Part shown: piece by piece, positions 44,186-56,367 of the stretch
Position numbering within the stretch: position 1 is the stretch's first letter
Layout of the letters: each line of letters opens with the position of its first letter
From: Hemicordylus capensis
Lineage: Eukaryota; Chordata; Lepidosauria; Squamata; Cordylidae
DNA: 64,000 nucleotides
Assembly (NCBI RefSeq): GCF_027244095.1
Contig: NC_069657.1
Coordinates: forward strand, 147,432,857-147,496,856
Reading direction: 5' to 3'
Translations under genes and position numbers: made by a program
The notes under the pieces: generated by a model
Told to the model about the DNA's origin: nothing
Databases searched by the model: none
What the model saw: only the letters and a program-made list of their open reading frames with translations

Positions 44186-44955
44186 CTTGCAATGTGACTT
44201 TACAGAAATGCACAGCCCTTGCTTCCTCTCTCTATCTGCTTGATTGGTCCTGCAGCCTTAGGCTCCTTAAACAGTCTGTGAATGCCTCTAATTTCAAAGC
44301 TCCTTGCTGGGATCTCCCCACACAGATAGCTCGTCAAACATGCCTTGAAATCCCCACAGTATTACTGGCCAGAATGAAAAAGGTTATAATATATCTTCAC
44401 CATGATGAAAGAAACAAATCTTGGACAATTCATCCGTGTGCCCTCTCTGCCCCCCTCATGATGCCAGTGTCTCTTGGGTTACCAGACAAGATGCATTGTA
44501 ACAAAATGGAAAGGCCTGTTGGCCAGTCCTGAAGCCTTCCTTGTTGCAGGAGAGAGATGAAGGCGGGTTCCAGTCACACGAACACTGCTGCTTTTGTTCT
44601 GAGACCCACATTTTCCAAAACACACACACAGAAATAAAAATATCTCTATACAGTCTTTCCACTTGGAGGTCTTAAAAGAAATCTTCCAAGCATTTAGGCC
44701 CATCAGTGTCAACAGATGCAGAGAAGATCTTTGGACTCCTTTCCTCTGCTCTTCAGCATACAGAAAAGCAACATTGGGGTTACCACAAGGCAAAGCCACT
44801 TACTCTGTTGTAAGACACTACACAGTCAGAGGGGTAATGAAAATCTCTCAAGTAATGCAGTGCCTGTGGAACACAGGCAATCATTTATCAAACAGGGAAG
44901 ATACTTTTGCCCAACATCCACTCCCAATCTGAAATCCAGGGAATAAAGAGAAATA

Positions 44956-46614
44956 CAGGAAAACCTCAATATTTTGTTCTGTTCTACAACTGTGGATACG
45001 GAATCTGCGATTATAGGGTACTTGAGGATTGGGGGGTTAGGTTCCCAGAGGGGCCGGGGGTACCTTTTAAACCCACCGCTTTGTGATGGGGATAGCTTCG
45101 GAGGTGGCCGCAGGGGCAGGGATTAGTGTTGCCATCTCCTCGGATTTTCTGGGTAGTAACCAGATTTTAAGCATTTCACCTGGATTGCCCCAGAATTCAG
45201 CTTTCATTAAAAAAAAAAAAATCACTCTAGCCCTTGTAGAAGTGGAGTTATGAAGCAAAACCAGCATGGTGTAGTGGCTAGAGTGCCGGACTAGGACCAG
45301 GGAGACCCGAGTTCAAATCCCCATTCAGCCATGAAACTAGTTGGGTGACTCTGGGCCAGTCACTCTCTCTCAGCCTAACCTACTTCACAGGGTTGTTGTT
45401 GTGAGGAGAAACCTAAGTATGTAGTATACCGCTCTGGGCTCTTTGAAGGAAGAGCGGGATATAAAATGTAAAAACAAACAAACAAACAAACAAATAAATG
45501 TGCAGTCACTATTCTGCACAACCATTGGACTTAGATTAAGGCAGGAGGCTAGCTGAGGGAGTTTCACCAGTAATTCCCTGAGGAATGTTGCCTTTGTTTT
45601 TTATCAGCAGGAGATATCTATCAGGCAGTTGAGAGGATAGCTTGCTTTTTATGTAAATCACTGCTTGCCTACCAGGTTGTGTATTGTAACGTTTAAGGAC
45701 TTTGGCTTTACTTTCTATGCATGCCTACTTAAAAGTAAGCTCTGTTGGTTTCAGTCAGATCTTCTCTCAGATAAGTGTGTATAGAATTGCAGCCTTAAAT
45801 GAAAAGCTGTGCTTTTGTTGTTGTTCTGTTGCTTCTGTTCTATATGTCAAGGATAAATGCTCAAGCAAAGATGTCTTCCCCAACTTTTGTTGGCAGATAT
45901 CCAGAGCAAATACAAGTCAACTGGAAAGTGCAGATGCTAATTTGCATAACATGCAAATTATTTTCAAGACAATTTACATACTATGCAAATTAGGGAACCC
46001 AGATTTGGAGAGCCAGAATATGGCAACCCTAGTGGGGATGGCACTGGAGGCAGCAGTGGGGACTCCTTCTCCCGCTCCTTTTAAAACCACCACTGTGCGG
46101 CGGGGATGGCTGTGGAAGCGACCACAGCAGCAGGGTTGGCGGCGGGCAGCAGCGTGGACTCCTCCTCCCTCCCATCTGATCATGTGGGCCGGTCTGTATC
46201 CCATTTTGGAGCTTCTCTGAGCACGTGTGTGCATGGTCTGTCGGAAGGGAGGTTGGGAGGGAGAAGGAGTCCCCGCTGCTGCCTCCGCCTGCCACCATCC
46301 CCGCTGGTTTGGCTGCCTCTGCAGCCATCCCCGCCGCACAGTGGTGGTTTTTAATGGTGGTTTAAAAGAGGTTTTTAAAAAGTTTTTAAAGGCGATTTGA
46401 AAAGAAGGGAAAAGGAGTCCCCACTGCTACCTCTGCTGCCATCCTCGCCACACAGCGGCAGCTTTAAAAGGTGCCTCCACCACCACCCCAACCTGCAGAT
46501 ACACGAGTTCCATGGGGTATTTTTCCCCGCGTATACTAAGGTCAGGTGTCTATTCCCCAATTGCAAATATGCGAAACCGCAAGTGTTGAACTCACGGATA
46601 ACGAGGTGTGCTTG
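44956..46614. mobile_element. Tigger/pogo-like DNA element, non-autonomous
   Basis: Left end CAGGAAAACCTC and right end GAGGTGTGCTTG are roughly inverted, and TA lies at both outer borders (44954-44955, 46615-46616). The sub-terminal GTGGATACGGAATCTGCGAT on the left resembles ATATGCGAAACCGCAAGTG reversed on the right. A SINE (45260-45499) has inserted. Inside, 46083-46112 and 46322-46351 are a perfect 30-bp inverted repeat. No transposase is seen. The assignment rests on the ends only. Confidence 0.45.
45260..45499 (+). mobile_element. tRNA-derived SINE
   Basis: Head ACCAGCATGGTGTAGTGGCT with B box GAGTTCAAATCCC, then CTCAGCCTAACCTACTTCAC, CTCTGGGCTCTTTGAAGGAA and an AAACAAACAAAC tail. It is full length. 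Confidence 0.87.
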
Positions 46615-46694
46615 TAGTTAAACTCTCCTCCTCACCACCTTGTAGGATATTGCAGATGACTGGCTTAACAAAGGATAATCTGTATCCATTCTAT

Positions 46695-46982
46695 GAGGTC
46701 ATTCACACAATCAAAACTTGTGTTCTACCCAGGTTTGGGAGCTGTGTGTGCTGCCAATTTTTGGTTGTGTAGAGGCAAAGTTGGAGGAAAACCTGGGTAG
46801 AAGTGATTGTGTGGAAGCAAGGTAGGAGGAAAACCTGGGTAGATTTTTCTCCTACTTTGCTTCCACACAATCACTTCTATCCAGATTTTCCTCCTACCTT
46901 GCTTCCACACAACCAAAAATTGGCAGCACACACAGCTCCCAAACCTGGGTAGAACACAGGTTTTGATTGTGTGAATGATCTC
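46695..46982. repeat. 288-bp almost complete palindrome
   Basis: The left end GAGGTCATTCACACAATCAA and right end TTGATTGTGTGAATGATCTC are inverted repeats. Pairing continues through most of the element (GTTTGGGAGCTGTGTGTGCT with AGCACACACAGCTCCCAAAC). The centre lies near 46838. It is a fold-back MITE of uncertain superfamily; no target duplication was identified. Confidence 0.88.
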
Positions 46983-48208
46983 GCGATGTTGTTATTCTCT
47001 AGGTTACATTTTCTTGTGACCAGCAAATCAATTAATTGCATCAAAGAGTGTCCAGACAGCTGGATCAAGGCATACAACAGCAGTGTGCTGTTCACAAGGA
47101 GGATGGCATCAAAACTGGCAGAAAGCTGGTTTCTCACGTCTCTGCAGAAAACTATTTTATTAAATATACACCACCCAGAGATACATATATCAGGTAATCT
47201 ACAAATATCACAAATACATAACTGAAAATAAAATAGAGGACTGCCCTACAGAAGCAAAATGTGCAAAACCAAGGCAGACTTAACCGATACAGAGCTAGTG
47301 GCCCCCAACTGGAAGCAAAAACGGAGAGGCACAATCCTTACTCCAAACTCCAAAATAAACAAATGTGCAGCTAGTGTGACTGATGAAGGCAATCATACTT
47401 TCATTTGAGTGTTTCCAATATGGGGAACTACAAGAAAGGAACTTTGGATTACTAGGAGCCATACATTTGCCTTGCATTTGGGAAAGACATCTTTATAATA
47501 TGATAACCCTGTATCGTGTATGCATGGTTTTGTTTTCTGCCACTGCATTTGTGAATTTTGTTTGCTCTACGTATGTCAAATTAACCATAAATTAAGAAGG
47601 AGAAGAAAGAGAAGAATAAGGAGAAGTACTAATGGGAAACTATAACTAATCCTGGAAGAGAAGAAAAAGAGGCTATTCACACGCACGTGCAAAACTGGGC
47701 TAAGGGAACCCCACCTAGTTTTTCACACGCATGTGAACCACCGGGATTGGGCTGATCCCAGCAGCACCACAGCAGCTAACACGCCAAACAAGCCACCCTT
47801 TAAAATAAGCTTAAGGGAGCCCTTGCAAGGTACATCATGGTGTTTCCGGGGGCTGGGCAACACATCCCAGCCCCTGACCCTCCCCACTGCCTGGGTACGC
47901 AGGGAATCATCTGGGCGTGTGGGGAGTGCACCCAGCAACGGCGCATCAGTTGTCTGCAAGGAAGGTAGGTTTAAGCCCACTCTGGAGCCCTTCTCACTGC
48001 TCATAAGAGGCTCATTCAAGTTGACATCTCTTTGGATAGCCACAAACTGTAGGATTAGAAATGGGCTATGAAAAACAATGGATCCAAGCCAGGTGATCTG
48101 GGCGTCTCTTGAGCAGAGTGACACACACGTCAGATCCTTATGCCATGTTGTGGCAAACACATCTATCGCCCATAAAAGTCTGTATACCATAGCATGAGAA
48201 CAAATAAA

Positions 48209-48362
48209 TGACATAAGAAGAATCCCGATGGATCAAAGATTCATTTAATCCAGCATCTTGTTTCCCACAGTGACCAGCCAGATGCCTCTGGTTGGGCAAA
48301 AGCTGGGCATGCAGACATGCAACCTTCCTCTCCTGTTGTGTTGATCTAGTGTTCAAGTATAC
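48209..48362 (-). mobile_element. CR1 LINE 3' end, diverged
   Basis: GACATAAGAAGAATCCCGAT ... CAGCATCTTGTTTCCCACAG ... CCAGATGCCTCTGG parallels the CR1 3' end at 37262-37400. It is older or more diverged than the other copies. Confidence 0.7.
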
Positions 48363-51300
48363 TGAACATGGAAGTTGGTTTGGAAATAACAGGAGCAGAA
48401 TGCTTTGTGTGTGAATGCCACGATCGCTTGCTCAGTTCCCCCAGGATCAGGCTTGTGGCCCTATCTTATGACTTACGCAGAAGTAAGTTCCATTGAATTT
48501 AATGGGATTTATTTCCAAGGGAGGGTATATAAAAGTGAAACCCGAGAAAACAGTTGTTGCCACAGGGGTTCCAGATGAAAAGCACTCCTAAAATGCAAGA
48601 TGATATTTAATCAGCTTTTCGTTTTCATAAGAATATACAAGATACTGAGCTGCACAGAATTCTTTACTTCTATGTAACTTGAAAACTTGCATGGCTGGAA
48701 CTCTGTGCAGTTCAAAAGCATCTACATTTCTATACCAATAAGATCCTGGACCAATAAAATCAAATCGCTTTATCTTTTTTAGAGCACTGACAAATCACAC
48801 AAACCAGCAGAACTGACACAAACAAAATGCCATGCACTTGTTCTGTAACAGCAACAATTGGCACCATGCCAACATCCATCTGCCAAAATCAGTCCAAACC
48901 TAAATGTGGAAAATCCAGCCCCAGTCACTTCCTAGTCAATCTCCAATTTGTTTTTCTCTGTGGCCCAGCCTTTCTAGCTCTCCCCCCACAACACCCCGCA
49001 CCAGCTATTCTAATCCCTCTCTTCACACGTGGTGCTGTTGCCTAGGGAGGAAGAAAGGCCAATGCAGTTCACAGCTAGCTAATGCCTGCTGTGGGCCCAG
49101 TACTGGCTCTGATACCTGCTCTGCAGGGAAGGGCTCTCACTCTGGATTCCGACATGTGCATCAGATCAGGAGACTCTGTCCTGGCAGCCTGTCTGTCTCT
49201 CTTCTCATGCCTTGATGCTTCTTAGTCTTGTTCGTGTTAACCATATCTGAGCCTTCTCCAGATGCATGACTGACTGGCCCTGCTGTAGGTTCTGGGCCAG
49301 CCAGTTCGGCTCCATTCCAGGAATTAGCTGAGCCCCAGCTAATCCTCCTCCACATGAAGTGAGGGTTAGAGTTCCCACTTTCCCACAGGCTCCCTTCATG
49401 TGCTACATCCAGCCAGGCAAACTTTACACACCCTCAGCTGGAGCAGCAAGACTGACCTTTTGACACACAAGCAGTAGATGATTCCACAAGGAAAGCTGGG
49501 AGGGAGAGACTTTCTTAAAGTCAGTCCTTGTTTGCGTGGGGGAGCATGATTAGGATAGCTCTGGAAACCAGGTCACCCCACAAACGAGCTGGGCCCAATG
49601 CTGCAATCCCAGGTTCTCTCAGCAAGAAGGCCTATGGGAAGGGGTTCTTCAGAGTGCGGTATAGGTTCTGCTGCTGAGAGGGAAAGTAGGAAAGATTATA
49701 CTGAAAAAAAGTCCTGTATGGAGGGTGTCAGAGCATGTTCTGGAATCTCAGAGGGTAGCGGTGGGTTTAAAAAGCTCCCAGAGCATCAGGAGGACTCAAA
49801 CCTCTCCAGAAAGAGGATACTACTGCAGGGCTCCAAAGCCTGGCACCAAGCCACTCACATCTTAGGGAACAGTGCCAGGGCATACTGCTATTCCCGCAAA
49901 GTTTTCCTGAGGCTTAGGGCTAGGCACACCTGCTGATAGGATCTGGAAGGGGAACCTTGGTGATTTATCCTCTTCTTGCCTCTGGGATTACTCTGACAGC
50001 TTGCAGGAAAGCTTCTAATGAAAGAATCCTATTAACCTGGGAGCAACCCAGGGGAGTAGTTCCATGAGGAGCAGCTGCAGCATGGGGCCCTGTCTGACAG
50101 ATGCTCTGCAAGCAAGGAGGAGACTCTGGGGCCAAAACTGTACTGTAAGAAAGCACCAGGCAGAGGCTCCAAGGGGGTAGCAAGAACTCATGTGCATTCT
50201 GGTGTGTGTGCGTGTGCTGGAGTGTGTGCTGAACATTTTCAGTCCCAGACAGATAAGTTGTGAGTGACAGACAGACAGATGACAGACAGACACACAAACA
50301 CATATATACACCCTGCCCAGAACCTGCGCACCTCAAGCTTGCACCTGTCTCTTTCCTGTAGAGTTTTGCTGCCAGAGAGTGACTAGTTCAGGAACCTTCT
50401 CTCCTTCTGTTGGTAGCTGATTCTAGCATTCTGCTGTGCAATGGCCATGTTGTGCTTTTATGTCATGAGTTTAATGGGTCTCAATCATGGGGAAAGATTC
50501 AAGGGAGGAAGAAAGTTTACAGAGTTACTAGAATTGTAAGAACCACCAGCTTTTAACAGCAGGGCAGGGCTTGGCTGGGCTACCAGAATAGGGGACTCTG
50601 GTGCATGAGATCCATGCAGATCTCATGCTGATTCTCAGTCCACCAAAGCCCTTCCTTGTATTGTCTTGTACCAAGCCTCCACTGCCATCTAGTTAATGGA
50701 CTACATCCCATCCCACAACAAGTCATACTGCCTTTTTCCATTTCAAGCATATGGTTTGCCTGCCCAAGGCTAGGCCTGTGGGTACTTCTAGAGAGAGAGA
50801 TTTACAAGGCTTGAATGACATGAACTAGTCAAATTGACATCCACAAGCTGCACAGGGTTCTGATCCCTATTCCAATTGCTATCAGCCCAAATGGACTGGC
50901 AGGATCAGAACAGGTGACGCTGCTATGTTAGTGCTAAATCAGCTACAATAGCACTAGTCCACATCCATACCACTGCTATGAAGTACTTGCTGCATTGACA
51001 GTATGATGACTAGAGTCCACGATCTCCACCAAGCTCCTATTCTTCCATGCCCGATTTGGCAAACCTGTGACATCTCCATATTCTTTCTTCAACATTTCAG
51101 CCTGCCTTCTCCCCCATTTACCACCACACAGCAGCCTAGCATTGCCGTATCCCCCGTTATTTCCCCACCATCATGCCCCATTCTACACTCTTTCCTTCCC
51201 CTCTGCCATCCAGGTACCCAGCTTTGTCCACTCCTTATAATTAAGCCTGCTCCCTTCCCTTATCTGTTTGTTCCTGCCGTTAGTGCACGCTGGACCAGGT

Positions 51301-51779
51301 TGCATCCTTGTTTGGGCCTGGCAGATCATATAAGGGAAGCTGCAGGGTTGCTAGGATACAGAGCTGCAAAGACTTCTGGGGAACCAACCAGGCTCCCTTT
51401 GTTTGGGATGAGGGGGTCCCTAGAGGATTCTGGGCTTGTGGACCCTATAGATGCTGGAGGTGTGCGAAGTTGGCCAACAATACTCTGTGTGTGTGTGTGT
51501 GTGTGTGCGTGCGTGCATTGTTTCAGGTCAAGGATTTTCCTTTGTTTTCTTTTAGCTCAGACTTTGTTTACATGTGCTTATGCTAATTAATATTTGGAAA
51601 CAGACAATGGGCAGGAATTTCCCCCCTCCCTGAGAAGTGTCAACGCTACACAATACAAGCACGGGTGGGGGAAGATAGGGACTCCAGGCAAACATACTGG
51701 TTTCTCCTTGTTGGGGGCCAGCCTTCCTGCGGGGGAGGAGAAGGTAAGGCTGGGGGGAAGAAAGCCCCTGAACCCGAAG

Positions 51780-52760
51780 AGGGCTCCAGCAAGCCTCTTG
51801 TGTGGTGGACGGGGCGGGCGGGGGGAGGGTCTGTCTGGAAATCATCCCCTTGTTCTTCCCTCTCCCTCCCTCCCTCCCTCCCTCCGGGCTCGGCCTTGGT
51901 CCCAGGCGCTCGGGCAGCTTTGCTGAGGCTGCGCTGGACGGGATCCGACTCCGAGGTGAGGGGCGCCTATGGAACTGCTCACCGCACACAGCTTGCCCAA
52001 CTTCTCCCCACTGCCTGAGCCACCAACGCCAGCTGCGCTGGGCAGGAGAACAGGGAGACATCCTGGCCACCAGTGCTTTCCCTCCCGCTTCTACGTTCAC
52101 TCCGCACGCCCGGTCGGCAAGTCCCGCTTTGTGTGCCCTGCACCCGCATTGCTCGGCCTTCCCACCGACTCCTCTCATCCACTCCTCCGCCAGCGACCCC
52201 TCGATGTTCCAAACAACCCGGAGGCAGCGGCAGCAGCAGCAGCAACCGTCCCTTTCCCTCCCCCGGCAAGGGTCGCTGCACGAGAGAGCAGAGCAGACCA
52301 AGCCACCACCACCCCGCCTTCCTCCTCCCTTCCCGCGGCGGTCCCCCCTACCTGCACCAGCCGGTCTCGAACCCGGCCCGGCAGAGCCCGCCTGGCTCGG
52401 CCCGGTGCTGAGGGACAGCTCCGCGTGACGTCACCGCGCAGTCTTTCTCTCCCCCTCCCTCGACCTCCTCGCGCGCGACGCAGACAAGAAAGGCAGGCTG
52501 GAGCCGCCGCGCGGACTGGGGTGTGCGCGCGCCGCGGAGCCGACGACGAATACGCTGCTTCTTTCTCCGCGTCCTTTCGCGCTCCTCCCCCGTCTTCTCC
52601 CCACTCCTGTCCTGATGTCTCCGTCCGCCCCCAACTCTTCTCCCCCCCCCCCCGGCCGCTCCACTTATGCCTTAGAGCAGGCGGGGGATGCGGCATACAG
52701 CAGGCAAGCGTCGTGTGTCACACACACACCCCCGCCCGACGTGCGAGCCTCCTGCCCAGA
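51780..52760 (-). promoter_or_regulatory. TMEM198: CpG-rich promoter region of TMEM198
   Basis: This is a dense run of CpG with GC-rich boxes, unlike the surrounding AT-rich intron. The palindrome TGACGTCA (a full CRE/ATF site) is at 52426-52433. Long open frames on both strands here are a by-product of GC richness. The position upstream of the TMEM198 leader exon makes it the likely promoter. Confidence 0.65.
52352..52430 (-). other. TMEM198: TMEM198 exon 1, non-coding (5' end inferred)
   Basis: On the minus strand the GC-rich block ends CGGCTGGTGCAG|GTAGGG at 52352, a good donor. It pairs with the strong acceptor at 42308. The 5' end is not visible from sequence; a CRE-type site at 52426-52433 and the CpG-rich context place the start close by. 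Confidence 0.5.
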
Positions 52761-53293
52761 ATCCTTTCCACTCCCCCTTCGCAGGAACACGGGAGGCTGC
52801 CTCTTCTGGCTGGCCCTGCCTGAACCATCTCCGGTTGGGCTTCCCATTGTTTTGCATTTATTTTTACACCGCCCGCCGCCTCCACAGCCTTGCATTGGCG
52901 GGCTGTTGGCGCTGCTCGCTGCAATTGCACTGCGCTTTCACAAGAGGCGGACGACACATTGTGCAACCCGGCTTGCAGTTTGCACTGCTTTCATCCCGGC
53001 TAGCCCTTTTGCACTGTATGAGGCTCTCCACCTCAGGCCCCTGCCCAGCTGCAGTGTACACCCAGCTCGATTACATGGTATTATTTTTGTTGCTTAACTC
53101 AAACGAATTGCATGTTCCAGCTTCACTATATTTAGAGCTTCATGGAAAATTTACCCACAGATTTGGCCATGGGATCAGATTTGTACTAACATCCTGGGTG
53201 GTTGTTGTTGGGTTGTTGTTTTTTTAAACACGTTTTAATTTAAATGTAAGCATGTGTTCCAATGCAAGAGGGTTATTCCAGAACATCCCTTCT

Positions 53294-53413
53294 CAGGGCT
53301 GTCCTTAGAACCCTGTGAGGGTGCGGGGCCCCTTTCCACCTAATTCTAATGGGGGTTAACAGAGCAGGGCCTGGGGCGGTCACCCTGCTTGCCATGCCCT
53401 AAGGACAGCCCTG
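53294..53413. mobile_element. hAT-like MITE (120 bp)
   Basis: CAGGGCTGTCCTTAG on the left and CTAAGGACAGCCCTG on the right are perfect 15-bp inverted repeats. A perfect 8-bp duplication TCCCTTCT lies at 53286-53293 and 53414-53421. Confidence 0.93.
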
Positions 53414-53540
53414 TCCCTTCTAATGTACCTCGGAGCACATGGCATACAGAACAAGCTGCATTTCTCCAGAGTACAAAGTATCCATTAGAGTGCAGTATAG
53501 TATTCATTCACATGGATCCCTGCCTCTGAGAACCACTTAA

Positions 53541-53645
53541 GACTGCAACCCTAAACACACTTAGTAGGAACTTAAGTAAGCCCTCTTGAACACAGTTGGA
53601 CTTACTTCTTCTGAGTAAATGTGCATAGGATTGCTCTGTTAAGTA
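53541..53645. repeat. Short palindromic repeat family copy
   Basis: CTGCAACCCTAAACACACTT, then CTTACTTCTTCTGAGTAAAT and GTGCATAGGATTGC, is the same roughly 85-bp unit, here in the opposite orientation to 9148-9236. Confidence 0.6.
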
Positions 53646-56367
53646 GGTTTGCTCTGTTGAGTCATGCAACTCGAAAGCTTTATCCTCCCCCCGTCCACCG
53701 TTCTTTTTAATGCCATTACAGTGCTAAGAATGGGCAATTTCAAATATATTGAATATGAGCATATGAGCACTGGGTGGGATTCATGGAGTCAAGAAGCCCA
53801 GGACCAAGGAGATGTTCAATCAGTTGCCTTGAGAAGCATAAGATCAAAAACCCTGTTTTCAGGGTCAGCCCAACCCATGAGACTGATGAAAAAAGATGCT
53901 GGTGTCTGTCAAGCTGCCAATTTTACTACTCAGCAAAGTTTCCCCAAACCCTTGTAGGGCTTGAAGTCCTCTTCAGCAACTATGCTGGCAGCCACCATCT
54001 TCCCTTACCCATCATTCAATCATGCCATTCCATCAAGGGATGCAGTGGCGAGGGCATTGCATTACAGATTTTAAAAAGATGACTGTTGCCTGCGCTGCTG
54101 CCCCATCCCCACTGTTGCTAAAGAGACTTGCAAAGGCACTTGGCTGAGATCCTCCACAAACCTGATGCTGGCACTTTTAACTAATTATGAACTTCCATAT
54201 GTACCGACATTTCCAGCAACCCATGGCAGTGAGTCCTGTAAATAAATTGTTAACTGTATGGACTTTTGTTGTCAAATAACCCTCCTCTCAGTTTAGTTCT
54301 ATCTGATGAGAAGAAGAAAAAAAAATCAATACAGCCACTTGTTCACATTTGTGGTTCTTTGACCTGACCGTTCTGCCCTAAAATATGTTTGGGAAGGAGA
54401 GTGTACCTGCTTAATCTGACATTGATCGAATTGTGGCCAGACCATGATTAAGGAAATCACTTACTCCCATTGCCAGGAGGTACAGGAGCTGCTCCATTGA
54501 TAGTCCACCTTGGACTGGGTCCTTATGGGCTGCTCTCACATGTAGCATAGTGGCCTGGCTCACATCACACCAAATCCATGGCATTCAGATTACAGAAGGG
54601 ATGGGAGTATGACAGAGAAGCCAAACACCCCTGACTACCCAGAGGTCAGCTGCTTCTCTATTAATTCAGACACATCATTGTATCTGCTCAAGTCTGAATC
54701 CTACTTGCCATCTGCTGAACTCCTCCCTGTGTCATGAAGAGGAGGAGGAAGAGGATGTGTGGGAACAGTGATGAGGCACTGCTGCTCCCACTGCCATCTA
54801 CTCTCCCTCTCCCTCTTAGTCTTTCCTCGGCTGTGCCAGGAGATTAACTCTGCCCCGCGGATGAGAGAAGCCTTTCTTTGTCCGGGTGATATGATAGGCA
54901 GTAATGCATATGTGTGCATGTCCGCCTTTAAAGGTTGTGCGATTGCATAAGACACTGTGATCGCCTTGCTGGCACTCAACATCGTACTATTCCTATGCAT
55001 TGCCAGCACATCAGATCCATTTATGACAGTCTGAATATTACAACCCTAATCCTAGCAGCCTCAGGCCCTAAGCAGTCTCCTTAGCTGATCACTAGTCTTA
55101 CACTTGTCTGGATGGAGATAAGCAGCAGATGTTCCCCATCCTTCTTAGCCTTGTTCCTATGCGGTCCCAAAGCAAGGATTTTAGGAATCGAGGTTAAGAT
55201 GGGACAAAGGAACGTATATGCTGTTTATAAGGAAGAAGTAGAGCATGTATTAGTAACCTGCTCTAGCTGCAAGAATGAGTTGTTGCAAATTCGAATATCA
55301 TGGCATTTGGCATGTATTGGTTTTGCAGGATCAGGAACAACAATCTGTCTCACTGCATGCCAGCTTCTGAATTTTTCTGGATTACAATGAATTTTTAAAA
55401 CCAAATTGGTGGTTTAGGAGGGATTCTGGAGGAGATCTCAGGTACAGTCAGTCTCCATCTCTCTGTGTTGATGGCAGAATTTGGAGTCTGTAAGTTCCCT
55501 TTTGTATGTGGCTTCAGTATTTCTCCACTATTTCAATATTTCTCCACTTCTCCATTACTTCAGAATTGGTTCTTGATGGCTGTTGGTTCCAATCAGCCCT
55601 TCTGGGTAGATTTGGACATTCACCCTGGGTGATCAACAGGCCTTTAACAAGTATAGCTACAACATTATTACATAACAAAATGCTTGACAATGCATCAAGC
55701 TCTCATACAAATTTAATGTGCACTGTTCATTGAGATGGATAAGGGAAATAGCTTTCCATAGATGTACAGTCTGCTAAGGTACATGATTGGCAAGCTCTAG
55801 TAATGAAAGTCAAGGAGCACAGTGAAAAAATGGGACTACGACTAAATGTAAAGAAGACTAAACTAATGACAACGGGTACAGCAACCAGCCTCAGAATTAA
55901 TAATGAAGACATTGAAGTGCTGGATAGCTTCTGCCTTTTAGGACTGACCATCAACAGTAAAGGATTCAACAGCCAAGAAATATGCCGCAGACTAGCACTT
56001 GGTAGGGTTGCAATGAAGGCCTTGGAAAGGAGATATTTAGATGCTGTGACATGTCTACACCTACAAAGATTAGAATAGTTCAGAAAATGGTTTTCCCCAT
56101 GACACTCTATGGCTGCGAAAGCTGGACTTCGAAGAAGCAAAATAGAAAAAGCATTGACGCTTTTGAATGTTGGTGCTGGAGAAGACCTTTGAGGATACCA
56201 TGGACAGCCAGGAAAACAAACAAATGGATCATAGAACAAATCAATCCAGAATTTTCACTTGAGGCACAAATGACCAGGCTGAAACTATCATACTTTGGAC
56301 ACATTATGTGAAAACCCAGCTCTCTTGAGAAATTCATAATGCTGGGGAAAGTTGAAGGAAAGAGAAG

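Larger units (their letters stand above)
42308..52351 (-). other. TMEM198: TMEM198 intron 1, about 10 kb
   Basis: A large 5' intron between the non-coding first exon and the coding exon. It contains a CG/CA run (43489-43520), hAT-like element 44005-44185, a Tigger-like element (44956-46614) with a SINE, a fold-back (46695-46982), a CR1 tail (48209-48362) and two short palindromic-repeat copies (45715-45800, 48465-48525). A GT run lies at 51483-51510. Stretches 42310-43480, 46990-48200 and 48530-51470 have no feature I can support. Confidence 0.65.

Noticed and set aside
45260-45340. tRNA gene
   Set aside because: A and B boxes are present but there is no cloverleaf, and the head continues into a SINE body with an A-rich tail.
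47660-48130. DNA transposon starting GAGGCTATTCACAC
   Set aside because: The left end looks like a terminal inverted repeat, but no matching right end or target duplication was found.
51969-52823. Long + strand open frame (284 codons) in GC-rich DNA
   Set aside because: It lies in the CpG-rich promoter, overlaps equally long frames on both strands, is Pro/Arg/Ser-rich without a domain, and has no splice logic.
55112-55390. Host gene fragment (EEVEHVLVTCSSC frame)
   Set aside because: It is short, without splice signals or a recognised host family; a faint likeness to a LINE C-terminus is all that can be said.
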